Shown piece by piece: positions 25,418-38,264 of a DNA stretch of 64,000 bases. The notes under the pieces are model-generated. The model was not told the origin of the DNA. It saw only the letters and a program-made list of their open reading frames with translations, and did not search any database. Within the stretch, counting starts at the first letter, position 1; each line of letters starts with the position of its first letter. Position numbers and translations under genes: made by a program. Source of the stretch: Carettochelys insculpta (Eukaryota; Chordata; Testudines; Carettochelyidae). The stretch lies in assembly GCF_033958435.1 (NCBI RefSeq), contig NC_134137.1, positions 110,184,501 through 110,248,500 on the forward strand, in the 5' to 3' direction.

Positions 25418-27745
25418 GTTTACTTTTTAGCATGTTGTAATATTCATCAACAGAAAAGCTGCACCCTGAATTAAAAGCTTACACAGATAAATGCACATAG
25501 AAGAAAAACCTTTACGTGTCATTCAGTTCATGTCAGTCTCAGACATGGGGCTAGATGGAAACAAACTGGACGCTAATGAATGGTGGAAAAGGTCCCATAT
25601 ACAGGACTGGTGAGCACAAAGAATTCTTTAGTCACCCTAAGCCTTCCCACAGTCAAATAAATATATGTATATCTTAGTGGTGTGCAAGTATGGGATGCAG
25701 AGCACAGTCAGGACTCACCACTATAAATAATATTGTCACTGCACAAAGGAATAACTTCACTATTTAGTCACAGCAGGAGAGCTGGTCTGTTGTGGACCTT
25801 TATAATAATTCTGCAAAATGGCAAATGGTCTTGTTCATAGGGAAGTTACTCCACAGCAAGACAAGCAAGCTGACTTAGCTTTCCTCAAGAGAAAAGGATG
25901 TGTGTGCATGTGCGTGCAAGGGGATGGGACGGGGAGAAGATAAATAAAAGAAGCAGTTTTTTGAAGGGTTGGGAGGCAGAAACTGATGTGAAAATCACTA
26001 ATGTGCCCATGTGGATGAAGATTCCTGGGGTCAATAGTCTGAGTGAAGGGATGTACAGAGTATGCATTTAGATAAATAAAATAACTGTACTTTTTTGTGC
26101 AGATTAGACACTCTCAGGTAATCAGAGTTCAGGGATTTGTATAAAAGATGACAACACACCATATCCACTACATAACTAAGGATTCTCATCTTGTTCCCAC
26201 AAAGTCTTTACCCACATATTTAACTTCAAGCACATGAGATCATACACGTGCTTACATCTTTTACTGTATTGGATCCAGATTGCTTCACAGCCCATGGGAT
26301 TGAATTCTATAAAATTACCACATGTATCAGTTACTGTAAACACTGTGCTCTGACTAGCTGAAACCATTCCTTTTAAGTACAATACGTTAATTCCTCTACT
26401 TTACTAACAGTCACATACATTTGATTACGAACTGGAATGTTTTGATATTAGACAGCTGCATTGTACAAGTATAAAGATTCTACCTCTAGCCGATGCATCT
26501 GAAGATGCCTCAAAAATCTAACTGTAGGTAGACCAACCTAAAATGTATGTTAGTCAAAAAATGTTGTCCAGTTCCTCTGGCTTCTAGCGAACCACTGCAT
26601 TTTTAGCAGGTCTCCACTGGTTTTAATAAAGCTACTTCCCAACTTTAAAACCTGAAAATTACCAGGATCAACACAGTAGTTAATACTCACTATAATACAG
26701 CTCTTACTATTATTCAACTTTGGAAATAAAATTTACCAAACATGCACGGGGTTAAAATAATCTATTTTGAAAGGTTTTTGATATTTTTCCTACTGTATGG
26801 ACAGTTTTATCTGGGATGTAAAAAAAATATTAACTGATTGCTCTGGGAATTCCACACCGAACAATACATTCAATGAATTGCTAGAGCAAAACATTTATAT
26901 GCTGACACATTTTATGAGATACTCTATGCTCTTAAGTATGCTGCAAAAAAAAAGGAAAAAATATGCTATTATTGGACTATTTTTCTTATGCTGATCTATG
27001 GCAAAGCTGAAACACTGATAGCTCTTATTGAAAAAATAAAATCTCGGGGTACTCAGAACTGCGTATGTACTTTTGCTGAGCTGCTGTCTGGTGAATCCTT
27101 CTCTAGCTGACAGAAGCTTTCAGGGGCAGAGTATAAAGAACATTTCACAAATAAAATGTTTTGCCTGATATTCTCTAAATCATATTCTGGCCTTCATGTA
27201 CTGCTAGCCACCACATTTATGGAATATTCATTACATTTAATATTTTACTTATATCTTAATATTAGACATGTGCTGGGAGGCTCTGAATAGTGCCACTTTC
27301 ATTCAACAACATAACTGCAAATGTCACATTTCATCAAAGCGCATCTGCATCAGCCAATTTTTTTTTGTCATTTTTTCTACATATGCCCCTAGGACTAGTT
27401 TCCTCCTAGTGAGTGACCTATATTACAGCAGGCTTGCTGCCCTGGTTGCAGAGAATACCTTTTAATGTTGTGTCAACCCTCCTCATACTGAGCTGTATCA
27501 TCTGGCTCTAATTTCTCAAGCCAAGTTTCTTGGCACCCTGCAGACTGTCATGATAGGATCCAAATTTAAAGTTTCTTATTTCCATGGACAATGTCTCTTC
27601 TTCATTAAGAAAAGAAGTCAGTTAAATTTTAACCATTTCATCTGAAAAGTGGCTCACTCACATGTGTGTGTGTGTGCACATGAAGAAAGACTTTTTCTTC
27701 CAGTCCAGACTTACAGGAGAGAGGAAGGCTTTCCATTGCCAGGAC
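25418..27745. other. No gene seen
   Basis: AT-rich sequence with homopolymer runs. Nothing recognised. Confidence 0.45.
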
Positions 27746-27746
27746 T

Positions 27747-28534
27747 GTGCATTAAATCCTCAAGTTATGCAGAGGTTGTGTTCCTGCAACCCTGGCATAA
27801 CTCAAATTTTTGCGCATGTCGGGGTGGGGTTAGAGATGGGAACCAAGCTGCAGCCTGGTTTTCAGCCACACTGGGCTTGCAGGAGCTGGGAAATTGACCA
27901 GCCCACCAGTTCCACCACTTGTGGGACCTGGGAAACTGACCAGCTCATGGCCAGTCAGCTTCCTGGTTCCTGCCAGTGCAGGGCAGCCGGAATCCAGGCT
28001 GCAGCCTGGTTCTCAGCTCCCCACCACTTGGGGAGCTGGTAAGTTTCCAGGGTTCTGCAAGTGGCGGGGAGCTGGGAACCAGGCGATAGCCTGGTTCCTG
28101 GCTCCCCTCACATTGCAGAGCTGAGAAACTGAGCAGGGCAGCAGCCTTGGTCTGTTTCCTTTCTCCAGCCAGTGGAGGGGAGTCAGGAACAAGGGTCAGC
28201 CTGGCTCCCAGTTCCCCTTCACACCTTGGATCCAGTGAACTGACCAAGGCCGCTGCCCTGGTCAGTTTCCCAACTCTGCAAGGGGAGGGGAGCCAGGAGA
28301 GGGGAGCCAGGCTACCTCTTGGTTCCCAGCTCCCTGCACCTTGTGGGATGCAGGAAACTGACTAGCCCACCAGGCTGACAGCAGTGCCACTGGGGGAAGG
28401 CGGGGGGGAAGGGGCTGTTAGCTTGCCTAGCTGACTGCAGCTGCAGGCACCCGCAGAGCAGCTTCAGGTTGTGCTTAACTCATGTTAAAGCAAGTTACAT
28501 GCAACTTGAAGCCCTATATTTTGAGGGTTTACTG
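27747..28534. mobile_element. Tigger-like element, long copy
   Basis: The right end TTTTGAGGGTTTACTG, followed by TA, matches the 18714 element. The left end is diverged (CTGTGCATTAAATCCTCAAG). The subterminal text GGTTGTGTTCCTGCAACCC is shared with the 55241 copy. The core is built of loosely repeated CCTGGTTCCCAGCTCC-type blocks in both orientations. Confidence 0.65.
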
Positions 28535-28536
28535 TA

Positions 28537-29163
28537 ATGTGATAAATAGGTCTACGGGTCAACGTAGGGGCCATTGGGAATCCTGTTTCTCTCTGAAAAT
28601 TCCCATAGATTTCCTACTTCATGTTGCCATGGAGACATGAACTTCTTAACTTATCTGGAGTGGGAGAACATCTCACTTTATTACCTTTCTGTGGCGTTTC
28701 TTCTCTGCAACAGAAAAAAGGTCATGGTATTCGGAACCTACATATAAGCATTCGGGTTTGAATGATTCAGAATGTTCTAGCATATTAAGAACGGGTTTCC
28801 ACTCTCAAGATTAAATTGGACCCACATGTCCAGAACTAGGGCCAGATTATCCACTGATTTCAATGGACTCACACTAGTGTAAGATAGATATAAGGTGTAA
28901 GAGGCAAGTCGGGATTAAAGGTTTTTACCATCTAGGCAAGGAGTACTTCTGTATGACTGAGGATATGCTGCTCAGAACTTCCCCTCATTATACATACATT
29001 AAAATGTTGCTGTCTGCTATTTAGGAAGTGTGATAACTTTTGACAAAGTTCTGCAAAACAAAGACTGTTAGCCCTGCTACCTTGTAAATTGGTTTCTCTG
29101 GACATATTCAAAACCAATTGAGGATGCCAATCGTCTTCAAGAATTTTTGTAAAAGATATTGAA
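28537..29163. other. No gene seen
   Basis: AT-rich spacer. Nothing recognised. Confidence 0.45.
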
Positions 29164-29167
29164 GTAC

Positions 29168-29733
29168 TGTGGCAGGGTGTGGCCAGGATAGGGGAGGCAG
29201 GAGTAAAAAGAGAGCTGAGACAAAGCTGGCAACCAAAATAGGAACAGCTGAGGAGTAGGGCCAGCTGACCCTGCTCAGGGCTACCTTTATAAGCTCTTCT
29301 CCACGCAGGGCAAGGAGAGGGTGGTGAAGGAGAGTTTGGGAGATGAGTGAGGAGACTTGAGAGAAACACCTGGGACCACGAAAGAGGAGAGGAGCCTCAG
29401 CAACCAGAGACTTGGAGGAACTGGTCAGCTGAAGGAACCAAACTAAGGAGAGGACTTGCTGCCATGACTACCAGTCGAGGTAGGGGATACCAAGGAGAAG
29501 TGTCGGGGGGAAATGGCCCAGGGAGAGGAGCTGCAGGGGCCAGGGCAAAGTGAGTCAGCCCTCACGGGTAGCGGCTGTCCAGGGTCCCTGGGCTGGAACC
29601 CAGAGCAAGTCGGTGTGGACCAGGTTACCCCCAGACTGCCCCCTGCCCCAACAAGGGTAATGTGGTTCATATGGTGGGGCCAGTGGACTAAACAGAGGAC
29701 CTGGGGCCCAGGAATGAGACTGACTCCACCACA
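29168..29733 (+). mobile_element. Candidate solo LTR with GTAC duplication
   Basis: The 566-bp segment starts TGTGGCAGGG and ends GACTCCACCACA, so it has TGTGG...CCACA ends. It is flanked by GTAC on both sides (29164-29167 and 29734-29737). A TATA-like TTTATAAGC lies near 29286, which suggests the + orientation. No AATAAA signal and no internal retroviral genes are seen, as expected of a solo LTR. A 4-bp duplication fits Gypsy or endogenous retrovirus LTRs, and I cannot decide between them. Confidence 0.55.
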
Positions 29734-30046
29734 GTACACATTTACTTTATCTTCAGTGTGAAAATTCTACAGTATATACATAGGACATATATCCAGTCAC
29801 ATTGTGTACAGAAAACTGCAGTAATTGCAGTGACAACTTGCATTTGCCCATTGAGATGTCACTGTGACACTCCCCAATAAGTTAGGGTATAAGACCTGCT
29901 CTTTCCAAACCGCTCTCTACCTTACTGGCCACTCACCGTTCTAGACACCTAATCCCTCTCACCCCACACCTTCCCACCCTCCTGTTCCCCCCCCCGACCC
30001 AACACCCTTTCCCCCTCACCTGACCCCCACCCTTCCCAACTGTGAC

Positions 30047-30580
30047 CATGGCAGAGCAGCCCCTGGGCATGCCTAGGACTGTGGATCTGCTCCTGATGGC
30101 CTTGCCATAGCCAACATCAGTTTCTGTGACAACATCTGGGGGGAAGACAACACTGAGAGACAGCCTGCAGAGCAGACCCCCACCGGCATTGTGCCCCAGC
30201 TGTGCTCACCTCACCGCCCAGGTGGCCCTTAAAGTGTGTCCCAGACCTCCCAAGAGCGTCCCGTGCCCTCCCAGGATCCAGGTGATGCATCCCAGGACTC
30301 TGCTCAAGGAGCAAGAAAGTGGGCCCCCTTGTGGTCCAGCCCAGACATAAAGGACCTGCTGGACTTCTGGGCCTAGCAGCCCCTCATCCTGGACCCAAGT
30401 GACAAGAGGAGGAAAGCCCCCGGCTATGAGGGCACTGCCAGTGCCCTGGCTGATTGTGGCCACCCCCCACACACACTGCAGCAGGCACATGCCAAGATTA
30501 AGGAGCTCTGCCAGGGCTACATGCAGGCCAGAGATGCCCAGCAGAGATCCAGTATGGCCACTACTAGCAGCTGGACTTGA
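30047..30580 (+). pseudogene. Myb/SANT-like DNA-binding protein of Harbinger, decayed
   Basis: The partner protein of Harbinger transposase binds DNA and assists transposase in the nucleus. The clear part is the trihelix-like domain in one frame from 30332 to the stop at 30578-30580. It begins WSSPDIKDLLDFW, where family members have a tryptophan-serine pair and an acidic residue before LL-x-x-W. It continues GYEGTASALADCGHPPHTLQ, then KIKELCQGYMQARDAQQRSS, the usual third helix. A TAG (30374-30376) interrupts the domain after DFWA. An ATG at 30049 followed by GCAGAGCAG is a plausible ancestral start, but stops lie between it and the domain. It cannot make a functional protein as it stands. 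Confidence 0.7.
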
Positions 30581-30879
30581 TGCAGGTGGGAGGAGAAGAA
30601 ACAGTGCCCTGATCTTACAAGCTAACGACACTGGGGAGGAACACCCCACCTCCCGCAACCTGATCCGCACCAGCCATTGCAGCAGGATGGTGTAGAGGGC
30701 TCACATCATTTGCGAGGCGGGGAGACACCAGACATGCCCATGAGGGTCTTGGGGGGATAGGTCCATGGGCTACAGTGAACCCCACATCCCTCAGCCCCAC
30801 TTTCCCCTCTGCCCTCTCTGCCTCCCCCATCCCTTCTGTCCCCCCCTGTGCCCTCTCCCACTCTTCCCTCTGCCCCCCG

Positions 30880-31200
30880 TTTCCCCTCCTGCTGTGCACG
30901 GCCTGTGGCCAGATGGTTCCCCTACCTGCATCACAACAAGCCCGACAGTGAACCTCCCGATGAGCCATGGATTGGAAGCTGTTGGGGGTGGCCAGCTTCC
31001 ACAGGGCAATTGTGACCCTCTGCTCAACGGGGACTGCAGGCCACATATTGGTGTTGTGCTGTCATAGGGCAGGGGTGAGCCAGGTGCACCGTTCAAGGAA
31101 TGTGTCCTTGCGCATCCTGAAATGTTGTGACCACTACTCAACACCCCATCGCCCCATCACCAGGTGGTCCCACCGATCAGAGCTGGTGAAATGCACACGG
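30880..31200 (-). pseudogene. Harbinger transposase N-terminal half, decayed
   Basis: On -, the frame reads TSSDRWDHLVMGRW, a stop, then HFRMRKDTFLERCTWLTPAL, another stop, then PVEQRVTIALWKLATPNSFQ. This matches the conserved region before the catalytic domain of PIF/Harbinger transposases (related to HARBI1), with its FRM, VE-R-V-IALW-LAT and VG-x-TVG landmarks. After SMAH the reading shifts frame and continues FTVGLVVMQV, the expected helix-turn-helix region. The DDE catalytic domain that should follow is absent and replaced by G/A-rich (on -) low-complexity sequence. The gene is therefore frameshifted, has two stops and lacks its active site. Confidence 0.75.
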
Positions 31201-31404
31201 AATCTTACTTCTAGGCTTGTAGGTGCAGTTACTGTGAATGAGCACCCAAATAAATATTTGCACCTATATTGTTTGCTTCTTTTTGAAAAAACAATCTCAC
31301 AATGCACATTATTCCATAGGAACGATAAAAGTGTTTATCTTCCTGCTTCATTGAGACTTCAGGTTATCTCCCAAGGCACTAAATTGCTTGGGCCTTTTTT
31401 TAAA

Positions 31405-32032
31405 GCTGCACTGTTCAATACGTTCCCCACTCACTGCATGTGGCAAACAGGACACAGCGGTGTGGCAATTGGCTCTGGAGCTGCTTGGGGCTCTCGCAGC
31501 CTTTAAATGCGGCTCCTCTGAGGCGCACACGAGTGTTGTCTGCCTGTACCTAACCGCTCGGTGGGAGAAGTGCATAGTGGCAGCTATGGTGACTCCTGCG
31601 GCCTCCTGCAGGCCCCGGCACAGGTCCTGCCAGCACACCTGGTGCAGTCCTTACAGCCAGCGTCATGTGGGCCCTGGTGTGGCTCATGTGGCTCCTGAAG
31701 CGCTGGCAGCTGTGGTGAGTCGCAGCATTCAGTTTGTGCAGGGGTTGGGGCTGGGGGTGCCTAGCTCTGGGGGACGGGGAGGGCATTTATTTAGACTCAG
31801 GAGGGCTGCGGGTGCCGGGGTCTGGGTGAGACCAATTATTTAGAGCCGGGGGGGGGGTCTGGGGTCCCTGGCTCTGGGGGAGGGCATTTATTTAGAGTAG
31901 GGGGCTGGGGATGCCTGACTTTGGAGAAGCAGGAGGGCAGTGTTAGAGCGGGTGGGAGGGGGGGCTGTGGCGAATACAGAAGGATGACGACCACAAGTGT
32001 GGCAATCCTTCCATTACTATTGGACACCACTG
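31405..32032. mobile_element. Possible hAT-type element, poorly delimited
   Basis: The right end, TATTGGACACCACTG, has the inverse CAGTGGTGTCCAATA, which resembles the terminus of the hAT element at 37045. The left end (CACTGTTCAATACG near 31411) is only a partial match. TTTGAAAA after and TTTAAAGC before are a weak 8-bp duplication candidate. The interior is GC-rich and non-coding. Confidence 0.4.
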
Positions 32033-32035
32033 TTT

Positions 32036-33448
32036 GAAAACATTAAGTTGTCTTTAACTTTCCACCATCATTCCTTCTCCTAACTTAATTTTATTATGTG
32101 TAATCTAATGCCTGGCCTTCTATAAGGATTGTTATTTCACTTGGCCTCTGTTATCACTTGTCATCTCTTTTCAGACCTTTCATCAGTGGTACCTTCCTGA
32201 CCCTCCTACCTTACATTTATCACAGCCAGGACTTCAAATTACCTCTGGTTATCATTTCAACATTATTTCCCACTTCTTGCCTCCTGTTTGCACATCTTAC
32301 AACATCACACGGTTTTGACACTGCTATTGGTCTTCATTTATCATTTTAATTTTTCCTAGATTTCAGTTACTACCATTAGTTTGTTCACCTGTTCTTTTGT
32401 CTCCTGGCCTCATGTTATTGCAATCAATATTTTTACTGTTTTACTCATATCACCATTAAATCTTCCTTAATACAACATTGTTATTCATAAATCAGAGAAC
32501 ATTACAAGACATTAAACTCAACGAAAGCAGTCACTAATAATACATAACAAATATAAGTGTAAACCTCAGTTGTAAGTTAGAAGCCATGTTGAGATACTCA
32601 GTAATAATTTAATATCCTAACAAAATAATAATCTCAGTCATTTCTCCCTTCGGGATGGGTGAGGGGTCAGATGTTCTGGAACAAGAGCCTCAAGAAAGTA
32701 ATTGACTTCTGGGCTAACTTCACATATTGCAATCTAGAACAGTTCAAATGCTATTTAAACTCCTGTCTACCTATATTATTTCTAGCTTTAAATAAATCCA
32801 CTAACTAAATTCCATGCGGTTAATTTTAACTGGACTTAGTTAAAAAGCAGAAAAAAGAATCCTCTAATCTGAAAGTAAGAGTAATGGGGCCACAGTCTAC
32901 CAGTTCCCTCTCATTAACATGAGTTCTGATGGTAGGCAAAATCTCACAAGATCAGGTTTGAGCTCTATGAGAGAAAACAGTGAGACACCATATAAATTAC
33001 TTATAACTTGGATATATACAGAGATACAGCATATTCATACATGTTTCTCTTATATAAGGCATACACACACAAGCTCAGCTGCTATTAAATAGGTATGTCC
33101 AGTGATTTAAAGCATTTATGAATCTGGCATCTAACATCCCTACAACCAAAAACATTGGTTTGCTTACGAAGCACCTCCAACTAAAGCAAACACAAAAACG
33201 TAGCCTGTTTTGCCCTCTCATGCTGTTTAAGACCAAATGTTAAGTTGGAGCTCCAGAACAGGCACATAGTTCAATGATTGAACTGCAAATTGAATATGCA
33301 CATGAAGGGTTATGTACAAAGACAGGGAGCCTGAGAAGGTACTATCTGCATGCATGAAGTGGTTTATAGACTTTTCTTTATATAGTGTTGCTGAACAGCA
33401 TGTATTTTTGGAGGTCGTCAGAGGACTGGTGTTAAGAAGATTGGTCTT
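32036..33448. other. No gene seen
   Basis: AT-rich sequence. Nothing recognised. Confidence 0.45.
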
Positions 33449-33451
33449 ATT

Positions 33452-33869
33452 GGGTGCATCTACACTGCATTTTCCTTTCAGAGGAGGACTGCAAATGAGG
33501 GAGATCGAATATACAAATGAAGCTCTGATTTACAAATCTCGCACTTCCTTTGCATACTCTTACGTGATCGCATTTCTAGAAGAGGCTTTTCTGAAAACAA
33601 AAACAGCCATGTAAACCAGGCTCCTTCAGGAAAAATAAAACATTTTCAAAAGAACTCTTCTTCCTATTTTGTTTCAGGAAGAAGGGTTCTTTTGAAAATA
33701 GGGGTTTTTTTCTGAAGGAACCCCATCTACATGGCTGTTTTTGTTTTCTGGAAAAAAGATCATGCAAGATTATGTAAATGAAGCACGACAGTTGTAACCC
33801 AGCATTTCATTTGCATTTTTGATCTCCCTCATTTGCATTCCCACAGGGGAATGATGTGTGGATGTAGCC
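33452..33869. mobile_element. Palindromic MITE with ATT duplication
   Basis: The termini are GGGTGCATCTACACTGC and TGTGTGGATGTAGCC, flanked by ATT at 33449-33451 and 33870-33872. Internal arms mirror each other: AAACAAAAACAGCCATGTA near 33596 against TACATGGCTGTTTTTG near 33730, and GAACTCTTCTTCC against GGAAGAAGGGTTC. It is 418 bp with no coding capacity. Confidence 0.85.
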
Positions 33870-33872
33870 ATT

Positions 33873-36800
33873 GTGTATAAAAGTCTTTCCCTAGTCTTTG
33901 ATAAAGCAGTCTTTCTCTAGTCACCATCCCTTCCTGAGATAGGCTTTCACTTTTTAGGTTTCCTCCCTCCAGGCAGAGCAAGCCTTACAAGTGAATTTGG
34001 TTAACACTCACTGAGCCCAGAATAGCTTTTTAGCCTCCTTTCTATGAGAGTGAAGGTCTACTGCTGACCAGGGGCTGGTTAGATCTCTGGAAAATCTTTG
34101 AAAAAGTAAAATTTGGCAATTGTGTCAGTCTTTAGCGATATGAGTTACATTTGAGGCAAAAGTGAAGACTCTGGGACCTGCTGCTGTTCCACAGCTTAAC
34201 ACCAGATATAACTTTGTACATATTTTGGGTTTTGGACAATAATTTTGAGTGTCTTGAAGATCACGGCGAGGTACATTGTGCGTCTTGACCCTCTCTACAC
34301 AGTAATGCATATTTTTACATTCATCTCCACACATATACACATACTATGTATGCATATATTCTGTATACGTGAAAGTATCAATTACTCAAATACACCCAAT
34401 ATTTATAAGGCTTTAGCAAATATAATTTAGAAACAGATTTGTGAGACAGAGCATACTTCAAACACCTTTTCAACAACCTGATCTGCAGCTCTCAGGTTGT
34501 AATTAAAAGCCATGTTTGACATCTGAATTTTACTGACATCCATATATTTATGGCTCAAGGCTAGTGTATACCGCCATTCCGATTAAAATAAAGTTAATTG
34601 AAAAAAATTGCTGAAAGGGAAATTTTCTGACAGAAGTGAGTAAACAACTTAGGTTCCAATTCCCTTTAGTCACTAATTATGTTGTATAGTAGATAGTGAT
34701 TCTGAATTTAAACTGCCACTGAAGATCAAATCTCAAGGTCAAAAAAAGAGAAATATGGATATATATGATGCTTCTCCAAAAAGTGCATATCTGAAGAATG
34801 ACTAAGCCATGGCGGTGATGGCATTTATCCTGCAGAGGTATAAATGTGGCAAGTAAACCCAACTGGTGACTAAATAGATTGGTTACCTCAGGGGGTAAAT
34901 AGCAAGAGACAAACATTCTCACAGGGCAATCAACTGATCAAAAACCCACCACCGCCAATGTTGATGAACTAAAGCCCTGCACTGAAGAAGGTTAGTTGAA
35001 TCCTGCTCAGACTTGTAGATTCAGACAAGAGAGTCCATCATTCTGACATGGGCTGAACAGATTCCCCTCTATTGCTGACAGTGTCAGAAGGGCAATTGTG
35101 GCTCTGGAATCTTGACAGTCCTCATATTACCTACTAATTCCTTCTGACTCACAAAATGATTAACACAGCTTTTTTTGGTTTAATTACCCTATTTTTGAAT
35201 TAAATAAAAGGTGAAAAACTGGTTGCAATGTTTGGTTCCATGACCTGGGAGAAAGTCTTTACCTCACTCCCAGGTGAACTGGTTCAACAAACAATATTTT
35301 TGGCCCACTGTAGACACATACTTATCTGAACATGTCCTTCTTGTTCTACCCCAAATTCAGTGGAGTTGACTGGGTGAGAACCAGATTAATCTATAGACAC
35401 CGTTGAAGTGTTTTAAGAACTTTGGCCTGCCTAAGCTATCAACAAGGGCTGGTAAGCCAATAGGATTGGGAGATGTGCATAGGCTGTTTCTTTAAAAAAA
35501 TCTATTTTCTCTAAAAGTTCTGTTCCTACTGTTAAAATAAACATTATTTTTGTGGGAGGAGGCTGCCTGATCTCTATACTAACCAGATCCCCAGAACCAC
35601 AGAAGCCATTCCCACTTGGACTTGCTGGGTGATCATGGTTGATACAGGGGTCATGGAACCAGACGCTCATTTCAAACGCAGGAGAACTGCACGATTCCAC
35701 CACCAGGGAGGTGAAGACATGAAGCCTAACACCTAATGGGCTGCACTCAGTGAAATCGTGAAGGGGACAGAGGAGCAGATGATTCAAAAAGGTTTTGTCA
35801 AAGAGCACATGCTGCACTCCTGCAACAAAGGAAAGCAATGCCATATTCTATTTCATGCAACTGGCACTCTTGTAATATTTTCCTAAATTCCTGATCCTGG
35901 GAGTCATCTTGCATGGATGTAGGTATCTGTCTGCATGGAGTAATTGGTATGAGTGTAGCCTAGGTGAACATGGGCCAAAATGTCTTAGCTGTCCTAGCCT
36001 TTTTTTTAACAGGTACCTCTTACAATAACTGTGGTGAAGCAGTTATTAAAATAAAAGAAAGACGGTATTAGCTGAATTGTCAGTTTTCAGAATAGAGAGT
36101 ACAGTAGGTTTCTATTCCCTGTTAACTGCTAATCTTCTCTACAAAACATTATTTTTAAATTAATCCACAATTTGACTTTAAACTTTGAACAAAGAAAAAT
36201 ATCTATATTATTTAATTACAATTATTTGGAGAGACAGTGTTATACTGGATTAATGCAGTTGATTTCAAGATCCAATGACACAACAAACTTTAAAAAAATG
36301 AAATACAATCCTAAAGCAGCAATATGATATCAACTGTGTTTAACAAGTATCTGTTATTCACAACATTTCAGCAACAGCAGATCTTGCAGCAGCCATTCTC
36401 TGCATCATACATATGCTACACACCATATGCTACGAAGTGCTTTTTCTAAGAAACTTTCATGCAAACTTTACATTAAAACAATTTCACTAGACAGATGTCT
36501 CCATCTACAGCTGAAGTACTGGAGCAAGTTAACCAACCTATATTTTGTTCTGACAATAAATCAGAAATATGCTTTGAAGTGAATCTCAGAGGAAGTGTAC
36601 CTACATCACAGGTTTTTAATTATCTGTGCCTTGCTTGTTGAATACAGCTAGGCACAATATACATGTTTGCTTGTACTCATTGAATGGCAAGCAGGAGGTA
36701 GCCCCAAAATTGCACCATGTTAAACGGCTAGGAATTTGGGGTTTAAAATAAAGCAGTTTTCTCAACCTGCACACTCGCATACTCTCAGAATGGCTATTCT

Positions 36801-37036
36801 AACCATGGGATTTGCCCCCAAAACTATTCTGACGTATTGTATCAGACAGTTTTTAGATTATTCAGTAAATGCTTCACTGTACAAGGAACTGCCACTTTCA
36901 GATGGGGAAAGGGGAAGGAGGTTATAGAGTAAATCTTAGAATTCTCAGACTTTTACTGAAGCTTATCGTTCACATCAACCCTCACTCATAGTGTTCATAT
37001 ACCACTAATTCCTGAAAGGTCAATGGGAGGTACATG
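33873..37036. other. No gene seen
   Basis: A long AT-rich stretch. The 137-residue frame on - at 35431-35844 has no motif and no codon-use signal that I trust. No repeat family recognised. Confidence 0.45.
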
Positions 37037-37044
37037 TGTTAAAG

Positions 37045-37333
37045 CAGAGGTGTCCAACCTTTTTGCATTGGAGGCCACATGGCAAATTTTTACATGTTTC
37101 AGGGGCCAAACAAACACAAAATAGCCCCTACCCCCATCCCCACTTCCAGGCTTAATCCCTTGCAGCTCCAAACCACGCCCCCCTCCCCGGTGACTCCTTA
37201 TAGCCATGCTGCCAGAGCCCTGAGAGCCACATGGCTGCCTTTTAAAAATGGTGCAGCTGCCAGCTCCACGGGCTGGATTAAAAGGTTTTGTGGGCTGGAT
37301 TCTGGCCCATGGGCCACATGTTGGACACCCCTG
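37045..37333. mobile_element. hAT non-autonomous element with 8-bp duplication
   Basis: It begins CAGAGGTGTCCAACCTTTTTG and ends ACATGTTGGACACCCCTG, a hAT-type CAG...CTG inverted repeat. The flanks TGTTAAAG (37037-37044) and TGCTAACG (37334-37341) match at six of eight positions, the duplication length expected for hAT. The inverted pair GGAGGCCACATGGCAAA and TGGCCCATGGGCCACATG adds hairpin potential. It is 289 bp and non-coding. Confidence 0.8.
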
Positions 37334-37341
37334 TGCTAACG

Positions 37342-38264
37342 CTTCTCTATGGATCTGATCCAGAGTGGGTATGCTTCCCTTGCTGCCTAGCACTTGGGAC
37401 AGAATGAGGAATGGCAGCAAATAAGTATGCAGAAAGGTGAGGGAGTAGATAGTTGCTGTACTGTCACTGGGTAAGTGTTAAAGTTTCTTATTTCCTTACT
37501 GGAAAAATTATTTCATTTTCCTTGCATTCCATTCAAAAGAGCTGTGTAGAGCTGGGAACAGGTTTGTTTCATACAGCATGTGATGAAGGTGAAATCATCC
37601 TAACACACCACACACAACATCCCAACACATTTCTTTAGAATTCTACTACATATTATACTTCATCTAGTTTTATAAGTTTTGAATGGTATTTTTTAAGTCT
37701 CTGGGCCCTCTAACTCAACAGTTATGCATGAGCACTGCACTTTGAAATGTCAAATCCATCTGCATTCAGTGGCCCTATGATCCCCATAATGGAATCTGCA
37801 GGTCAGGAGATAAATCATTTTTCATCCATTGTCAGGGACTCAGCGGAGGGCTCTCACTTTGGGCTTTTTTCTCTGGAGTGGAGTGGCCAATTGGTCAACA
37901 AACAAACAAACAAACAAACACTACTGATACCAGAAGAACGTATGGCAGCTAGTCTAGAATTCATTTGATAGCACTTGGAACTGAACAGAAGCGCCAACTT
38001 TTACCTGGAAGAACCAGGGCTTTATAACAGAAAACGCAGCCTGGAATACATTTCCTGAAATGTTGTTTGATACAGTAATCGAGACCACTGAAATAACCAA
38101 CCACTGGATGTCACTGTTACTCCACACCAGCAAAGCAAATACAACTATGGGATAACCACTAACCATGTGGTAACTCGCTGTCAAGTCCTAACTTCCTTAG
38201 CAAACAAGGAAATCTTCACGTTTAATGAATTCACACCAGGATTCGCACACAGATGTGATGCTGA
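37342..38264. other. No gene; (AAAC)n at about 37897-37921
   Basis: AT-rich sequence with a short AAAC microsatellite. Nothing else recognised. Confidence 0.5.

Larger units (their letters stand above)
29860..31260. mobile_element. Remnant of an autonomous PIF/Harbinger transposon
   Basis: Autonomous Harbinger elements encode two proteins: a DDE transposase and a Myb/SANT-like DNA-binding partner. Remnants of both are here in convergent order, the Myb-like reading on + (about 30047-30580) and the transposase N-terminal half on - (about 30880-31200). The sequence between them is C/T-rich and lacks the DDE core, so the middle is deleted or replaced. I could not identify terminal repeats, so the limits are approximate. 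Confidence 0.7.

Noticed and set aside
27649..28365. Several frames of 60-126 residues
   Set aside because: They arise from the GC-rich core of the Tigger-like element and encode repetitive text without motifs.
30967..31506. A 179-residue open frame on +
   Set aside because: It overlaps the Harbinger transposase remnant on the other strand and runs into unrelated sequence, so it is a shadow frame.
31405..32032. GC-rich segment as a CpG-island promoter
   Set aside because: No downstream exon. The hAT-like right end gives a simpler explanation.
35431..35844. A 137-residue frame on -
   Set aside because: No domain. The length is within chance for a 64-kb AT-rich window.
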